Shown: one piece after another, positions 57,971-64,000 of the stretch
Numbering within the stretch: the stretch's first letter is position 1
Layout: each line of letters starts with the position of its first letter
NCBI GenBank assembly: GCA_021234535.1
Contig: SFZH01000008.1
Coordinates: forward strand, 7,386,897 to 7,450,896
Reading direction: 5' to 3'
Source: Stichopus chloronotus
Lineage: Eukaryota > Echinodermata > Holothuroidea > Aspidochirotida > Stichopodidae
DNA: 64,000 bases
Notes under the pieces: generated by a model
Seen by the model: the letters and a program-made list of their open reading frames with translations, nothing else
Databases searched by the model: none
What the model was told of the DNA's origin: nothing
Made by a program: the position numbers and the translations under genes

Positions 57971-59589
57971 CATCACTGTCAAACTCGAATATATATCTCA
58001 AAATATCTCTAAAACGGTACTAGATACAAACACAGCTCCAACGGATTATCTCTCAGTATTTCAAGGTGCAACTTTTGAATGAGGCTAATTTTTTTCCAGA
58101 TGCGTGTCACTTGGTATTTAATGTGCATTCCCGCTAATTTTCTACTGCGGGCATACACACAGAGAAAAACACAAAAGCACAAATTTGTGAAAGGAGCATA
58201 TTGAGTTGTTGTTTTTTTTTTTTTAAATTAGGAACATTTTCCCCAAACCAGTCTTGTCAAACTGTTAGAATTCCCACGTGTAACATTCAAATGAGCATTA
58301 GTGCCTGCGATAGTAAGGTTCAATTTAGTTTTGGAAAATTCGTGACCAGACAGGCTTTTTTCTAATTCATATACATACAACCAGTGCAGTCAGTGTACAT
58401 AATTCTACTGGTGGATGTAAGCCTTGACTCAGTACGCTTACTATGGCTATTGCCACTTGGTCGAAATCCTCACAAATTTATCAATATGAGCTCAATGTAC
58501 CCCTTATAATTTGTCAAGAAACTTCTGTAAGTTTTATGTTCTTCACCAGTCAACAGACTGTAACGAAACAGGAAGTACTGTTGTATCGTTTGCAGTTTTT
58601 TCAATACCGTACTGTGAGGCTTTTGATATTGCTTAAAGCCTGTTGAATCTCGCTTGCACGCTAATGTGTTGGATTAATGACATTTGATTGGTCAGTTAAT
58701 TACAAACGAGATGTGTCCAATCGTTCGTTTAGGTTTTCAGTGTTCCTTTAAATGCTATATGTATTGCAAACAGTGTATGCTTGTAAAATAGAATCCATTG
58801 CAAAATAAGAAAGCGGTTTGGTTTTCGTGGGTTTCCGAGGTACAGGCAGAAAGGGCAAAGAGTCAACTGCGCCATGGTCCAACTACGCCGAGGAACGACT
58901 GAGACGCGGTCCAACATCCCTCTGCCTTTATCGTGACGTAAGTCCCCTTGCTACGATTTTTTCCATCACGATGAGATATCTTCGATAATGTCTACGCACG
59001 TAATTTGATTTTGGATTATCGTGCGAAAGTCGGTCTCACACGCTATAGCGTGTACCTCATACGCCGGTTCTTCTAGGAGTCAATTACTGTCCGACAACAT
59101 AAAACCTGTAGTGGGGCAAGAAGTGTTGAAAGAAAAGGGGGGTTTCCGATCATCAGTTATACAACAGATACATAAACGATACCGCGCGATTGTCTGCAAT
59201 TCGGTCATACACATTGCGAAAGGCTGCTTCACCTAAAGATGTGAACGAAATTCTTTGAGCGTGCATTTACGCTGCGATAAGACCCACACGATTGCTGAAA
59301 ATCCTGTTGTATCGTGTCGAACAAGTCCTCACAATCTGCTATCTTGTCGTGTTGTAATATGTCGTACAACGTGTGAGCCTTGACGGACTCTAGTCAACAG
59401 CGCCTGGGCTTTTTGCCTCGACGCAATCGTCAGCGGGGCCTCCTTTCTTGCTTTGTTAGCGTTAATAATGCTAAGTGAAAATAATACTGTACTTGTACTA
59501 TTATTGATATCTATCCTTATCACTATCACCATCATCATGACCATCATTATTATTCTTATTATTATTTCTTCTCTCTCACAACCACTCGT

Positions 59590-59908
59590 TTGGTCTATCG
59601 TATCTCTTGTTTCTCAGACCTCACCCGGACTCTGGGAGGTCGAGCACTTGTCTTAGAATGTGTGCACTACCCAGTGATGCTACCTTTATCTGTAGTCTAA
59701 CTTCGCGATTGCCTGGTATCTGTCCCAGGTATGACTCAAGGCTGCTTGCGATGGCTCCTAGTGCTCTAACCACCACGGGGACAACTTTTGGCTCGACGTC
59801 TATGGTGTGTGTAGCGTGCCAAATGTCTAGAAATTGACATAAGTCTATGTCGAATAAATCCTCATATGTCAGTTTCTCCCAAAGACATATAAATTGACAT
59901 TTGTCCAT
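59590..59908 (-). mobile_element. LINE-derived C-terminal fragment
   Basis: The 95-codon frame contains VVPVVVRALGAIASSLESYL, LGQIPG and ASLGSAHILRQVLDL. The pattern 'VVPVVIGALG......LG.AHILRKVL' is commonly found at the end of non-LTR retrotransposon proteins in marine invertebrates. The start of the element is not seen. Confidence 0.6.
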
Positions 59909-60140
59909 TTAATCTTACATGTGACAGTCTCATCCAATCATAGTTCTAGAAACTGTTATGTGCCGTTATTATACAATAGAATCTCGAGAAACTGACAGAT
60001 GCCAACTTAAATTGGCATATGTACGATTTAATTTTGCATTTGACAGTTTCTTCCATTCATAGTTCTAGGATCTGTCATGTGCCCTAATATGTCCAGTAGA
60101 ATCAAGAGAAACTGACATATGCCGATTTAAAATTGTCATA
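59895..60140. repeat. Two-copy tandem repeat, about 120 bp
   Basis: Units at about 59897-60015 and 60016-60136 share TCATAGTTCTAG, GTCATGTGCC-type and GAGAAACTGACA words and end in AAATTG. A fainter partial unit precedes them. Confidence 0.6.
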
Positions 60141-63100
60141 CTGTCACCAAACCGCATTTCAAATCAATTGAAGTGCACTTTTACTGACTGTATTGTCTAG
60201 AGATATCAAATACATCAATAGACGAAATAAACGAACAGTAGAGATATTTCGGTGCAAGAAAACACACCCTGACCGTTGCTCTTGCAAGCTGTTAAAAGTG
60301 AGGGGAGTAGATCACCAACCTCGGGGGGGGGGGGGGTTCTCAATGCAAGTGTACGGGTATCGGGCGAAACGTAGAAACATGGGACGCCTTCTTGCTGTGA
60401 GGTCTAACGAGATCAGTTTTCCTTTTCCTTTGACATGTCTGTGTGAGTATGTGTGTAAGACGTGCAACATGGTGTTACGTTTGGCAAAACTTTGACACCA
60501 CGGCAACATTAACACACATAGGACAGGGAGCTGGAAATATATCCAAACAAAGCTGTAAATACATGTCCAGGTGTATATATAGGCAATTAGGCATGTTAAT
60601 ATTCTTGAACCAGCGAATCGTTGGGATCTTCACCTTCATCCATTACTATGAGAGGGAAAAAGGACTGCAGCCAGTGGGTATTCAGACAGAGAAAAGCAAC
60701 AGTTTTTCATGTTTCGCAATTTCCGACTTTTACTACGAAAATGTTTTGTGATGAATGGGCTGGGTAAAAGCACACTGAACTGGACCTGCTTGTTTCAATG
60801 CTGCTTGTTGCTGCAATTCATCAGACGGTATTACCAGTTCGAAAACAAATTAAATACTCCCTGGTGAAATCACCATATTCACCGATGCAGTCACTTATTT
60901 GCATGTACAAGATACGGGCAATGTCAAGTACAGTCGTTACCCGCTGATGTACAGCTTATGCGCACACAATTTGATCAAAGATCAGCATTGGATCGTACCA
61001 ATTCTGCAGGTGGAAAGTTATGTGATAAGAAAAGGAACGTGTCAGTTGCGCCATCCAGCTAATACATGACAAACCACGTGTGATCAGCGATGACTGACAA
61101 ATTGTTAGGTTCAACACTTTTTTTCGAATATACCTTTGTGACGGTACAGATGTTTTTTCATAGGGCCAGCAAGGTTATTTAGCAGTAGGGTTGTATCTAC
61201 TCCAGGAATAGGGACGTACTGCGTAATCAATTTAACGAGGTCTCAAAATTGCCTCCTGTTCAACATGAAAGGCTGCTTACAACTTACGACAACTGGTGCG
61301 TGAGCATTCATTGGTATTTATTGTGTTCTCGAATAACAGGTGAGATGTGCCACAATATCACGAGCAGAAAGAGAGAGAGAAGGGGGATTGAATCAATTAG
61401 AAATTGCACAGCCTGCTCATGCCATTAGTTTGGTTCCTGACAACTCTTTATTCATAGAGCAGGGACATAATTAGAAATACATGGAAAAATTCAATCTGAT
61501 CAAGTAAAAATCAAAGCTCCTGTTTTAATCTTGTCAGGGGGGAGGGGGGTTGAAATTAATTCAATTTAGAAAAAAAATGTCTGTCAGTTCCTATCTAAAT
61601 TTAATTTTTACTCTGGTCCTAAAGAAGTAACATTGCACTTGCCTTATCAACCATGGGATCACGAAGGACTCGGTTCCCGACGTTTTAAGTCAAGTAACCT
61701 AGTACAACATGTAGACATCAAACCAAAATACAGTAAACGAAACTGGTGGAGAAGCTCAGGATAATCGGCTCGAGATGCTCAGGAAACGTAAGATATATTG
61801 CCAAGTGCATAGATACTGTACTGTTAGTTCTCAGTACCATATAAATTCGATTTTAAACGCTTAACGTCATTTTGACAAGTGGATACGGAATGTAACGCTT
61901 ATCGGCGATTAAACGGACGATAAAATCCCATAAAGTGTATCTATAAGGTCAAAACTTTAAGAAACGTATGTGACAACAGTCATGTAGCTTAAAAACAAAA
62001 CGAACTCAGATGGATCAATTCCCGTTATTCCCATTTCCATTCCTCAGTTGAGATGTAAAAAGGTTGAAATTCATTCACTCAAGTTATGGTAGGCGGTAGA
62101 ACGTGAGGTTTTCCAAGACGACCTTCACCAATTGTTGTACGATCTACCGATTGAACTGGGGTGAATACCCTTCAACATTCCGTATCTGCTAACTGGCTAT
62201 GACGATGGACGTTGGATGAAAGGGATTTATTCTCCGACATCTGGGATATAATTCTCTCGTAATTCAGTCCTACGAATTTGTGCCAAATATCATTACACAC
62301 CGAAATTATGTTTCAGATATGTTACGACATATCGCACTAGAGAAAACTTAACAATTTCAGCAATTGTCAAGAGACTGCAAAATTGTCTATACTATTTGGA
62401 TGGCCGGCAATAGTTTTTTGTGACTTGATTAGTTTGACTTTTGTGGTATTTTTGGCCCCATTTTCTTTATTCTGCTTCTATAAAATTTTAACTCTTCTTA
62501 TTTTCGTGTTTGTTTCTATTCCTCTTCCTATTCCCATTCAGTCAGGTTCTGCTCTTACGCATCTTCTCTCTCCTGTGCAACTAGGTCAAATCGTTTTGTT
62601 TTGTTCCCCTGTGTTTTGTACTTTCTTGTTTAGTTCTTATGAGTATTCGTAAAACAGCTTCATAATCCTGTTCTTCATTGTACATTGTTCAGATCGGTTC
62701 TGTTCTTCTTTGTAACTTGTTCTTCTTTAGACGCCATTTAGTTCTGCTGTAGCTTTTAATATTCTCTTTTGTTTAGTTCTTTGCTGTTCTTTTATGTTCT
62801 GTTCTGTTCTGTTCTCTTTTTTCGCTCTATCTGGGTCCGCTCTGCTCTGTTCTTCTGTATTTTGTTATTGTTCCAGCATGCAGTAGCTATTCAGGCCGGT
62901 TTCATGCTATCTGTCTGTTTATGTTTTATATGTTCTGTTGAATAATTTTGTTTAGCGCCCTTCCAGCAGGACCGTTTACGGATCTACCGCATTCAGTCCT
63001 TCTGATCATCCATGGCTTTCTAATTTCATAAATTAATGTTATTGTTTCAAACGGTAGAGGACAAAACCAAGATTATATTTACAATCATGGAGGTTTTCTG

Positions 63101-63436
63101 ATGGTTATTAAAACATGTGTAGAGACCCCAACGAGAGGGTGTATCAAATTACTGTGCAATGTATCATTTTTTCTGCCCTCACTTTCTGAGCTACACTTTC
63201 TCAAGTATTCATTTTTTTTTACTGTAATTGTTTGTCATTTCATCATTGATCATTTCATCTGTGACGTTGCTGTTTTGAGTTGCTCCCAATGTGGTCCATT
63301 CTGTTTAGGTAAATAATTTTACACATACATTCATTGTTTTTTTTTTTTATTTTTGGTTTGATATGCTTTTATTTAGAGGTTGATTTTTGAGCCGGAAAAG
63401 AAAAGAAAATAAATAAACATCGTACGAAAAGGTTAC
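60141..63436. other. Intergenic region, no gene recognised
   Basis: Poly-G run near 60325-60336, a TTCTG-rich stretch near 62690-62830, and otherwise AT-rich unique-looking DNA. No exon-like frame has support. Confidence 0.4.
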
Positions 63437-63587
63437 ATGCATCGTGCTGGTGTGGCAAGTATATTTTTCATAACATTCCCATTATGCATGTTATCGACAT
63501 ACACTAAAGCGAAGACATGGAGATATATAGATGTAAGAAAGAAGAAACTTATCATTATTTGTCTTTCAGGCGACGTATTACCGCCAT

Positions 63588-63872
63588 TTACGTATGCAAA
63601 GGATTTACTACAAATGATGAGTCGGAATTTTGAAAAAGACTGCCCGATGTAAAGAGTTCACATTTGTCAAACATTCTTACAATGATTTTATCATTGGATG
63701 AATCTAGCAATGCACAAATTACATCCACCAGCTTTGTATGAGTGTTAGTTTGCTCAACAAATGTTGCAGCCCTTTTGAGACAAACACCAAAGAGTTTCTT
63801 TCGTTTTAAAATACTTTTATCTGTCATTTGTTTGACCTTTATGTTAGTGCAATACAAGCAAATAGATGTCAA
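63588..63872 (-). CDS. Unrecognised open frame, 94 codons (may be an exon fragment)
   Basis: ATG to stop, with a fairly balanced composition (KLVDVICALLDSSNDKIIVR). I do not recognise a family. No signal peptide or membrane segment is seen, and upstream splice sites were not confirmed. A chance frame remains quite possible at this AT content. Confidence 0.15.
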   Translation of the reverse strand: MTSICLYCTNIKVKQMTDKSILKRKKLFGVCLKRAATFVEQTNTHTKLVDVICALLDSSNDKIIVRMFDKCELFTSGSLFQNSDSSFVVNPLHT

Positions 63873-64000
63873 TGTTAAACGAACACCGCAAAGCAGTATA
63901 ATTCCCTTCTCGTTAATTTCTTACACAATTAAAGTTTGAAAAATTATTCTGTGCGTGAAACTATCTCTTGTTGACTGAACAGTAAGCAAAGCGAAAAACT

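Larger units (their letters stand above)
53640..59589. other. Intergenic region, no gene recognised
   Basis: Apart from the (CT)n run, an ACAG-type run near 56030-56050, several poly-C runs (about 54250 and 56240) and the dispersed repeat at 57560-57970, I see nothing supportable. Open frames are short and lack domains. Confidence 0.4.

Noticed and set aside
63437..63652. 71-codon frame with a hydrophobic N-terminus (HRAGVASIFFITFPLCML)
   Set aside because: No domain, no supporting splice sites and AT-rich context; it could be chance.
1..64000. CRISPR arrays, bacterial operons, rRNA or tRNA genes
   Set aside because: No direct repeat-spacer array was seen, the gene structure is that of an animal, and I found no convincing cloverleaf or rRNA sequence. 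A dedicated tRNA scan was not possible.

Overview
The window looks like AT-rich nuclear DNA of a marine invertebrate. Short exons sit in long introns with GT..AG splice sites, microsatellites and old repeats are dense, and there are pieces of CR1/L2/Jockey-like LINEs and of a Penelope-like GIY-YIG endonuclease. An echinoderm or another invertebrate deuterostome fits best, but the sequence does not prove it. There are no bacterial operons, and most open frames longer than 60 codons here are chance frames in introns or spacers.

The main content is a family of secreted modular proteins built from 'farnesoic acid O-methyltransferase-like' domains (Pfam Methyltransf_FA, PF12248; called FA here). 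Each FA domain is coded by three exons with fixed phases (1-1, 1-2, 2-1), so modules can be added or lost without breaking the frame. The largest gene is on the minus strand, from 51593 to 27814. I joined it by hand from 19 coding exons. All junctions keep frame and the coding length is 3705 nt (1234 residues): signal peptide - FA1 - basic 12-residue repeat block - FA2 - FA3 - second basic repeat block - FA4 - FA5 - Arg/Ser/Gly-rich tail. It may instead be two neighbouring genes, split near 39-40.5 kb. A relative lies on the plus strand at 1134-6165 and is cut at its 5' side by the window edge. It has a long exon of strongly acidic 12-residue repeats followed by one FA domain. The acidic and basic blocks occupy the same exon slot, have the same 36-nt period and the same 1-1 phase, but opposite charge.

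Between the two FA genes, 8-25 kb is mostly repeats: a fold-back at 9.3-9.5 kb, a LINE tail flanked by inverted degenerate arrays at 11.45-12.8 kb, ancient tandem repeats at 15.7-17.7 kb, and a roughly 4.1-kb element with terminal inverted repeats and CTATAGA arrays at 18.05-22.13 kb. At 25.7-27.2 kb there is an intact single-exon class A GPCR on the plus strand, tail to tail with the big FA gene. From 52 to 64 kb I see no convincing gene, only a Penelope-like remnant, a LINE remnant, tandem repeats and microsatellites.

The FA proteins are probably secreted matrix, mucus, adhesive or recognition proteins. The domain name should not be read as proof of methyltransferase activity. The matched acidic and basic repeat paralogues are the most interesting feature of the window.
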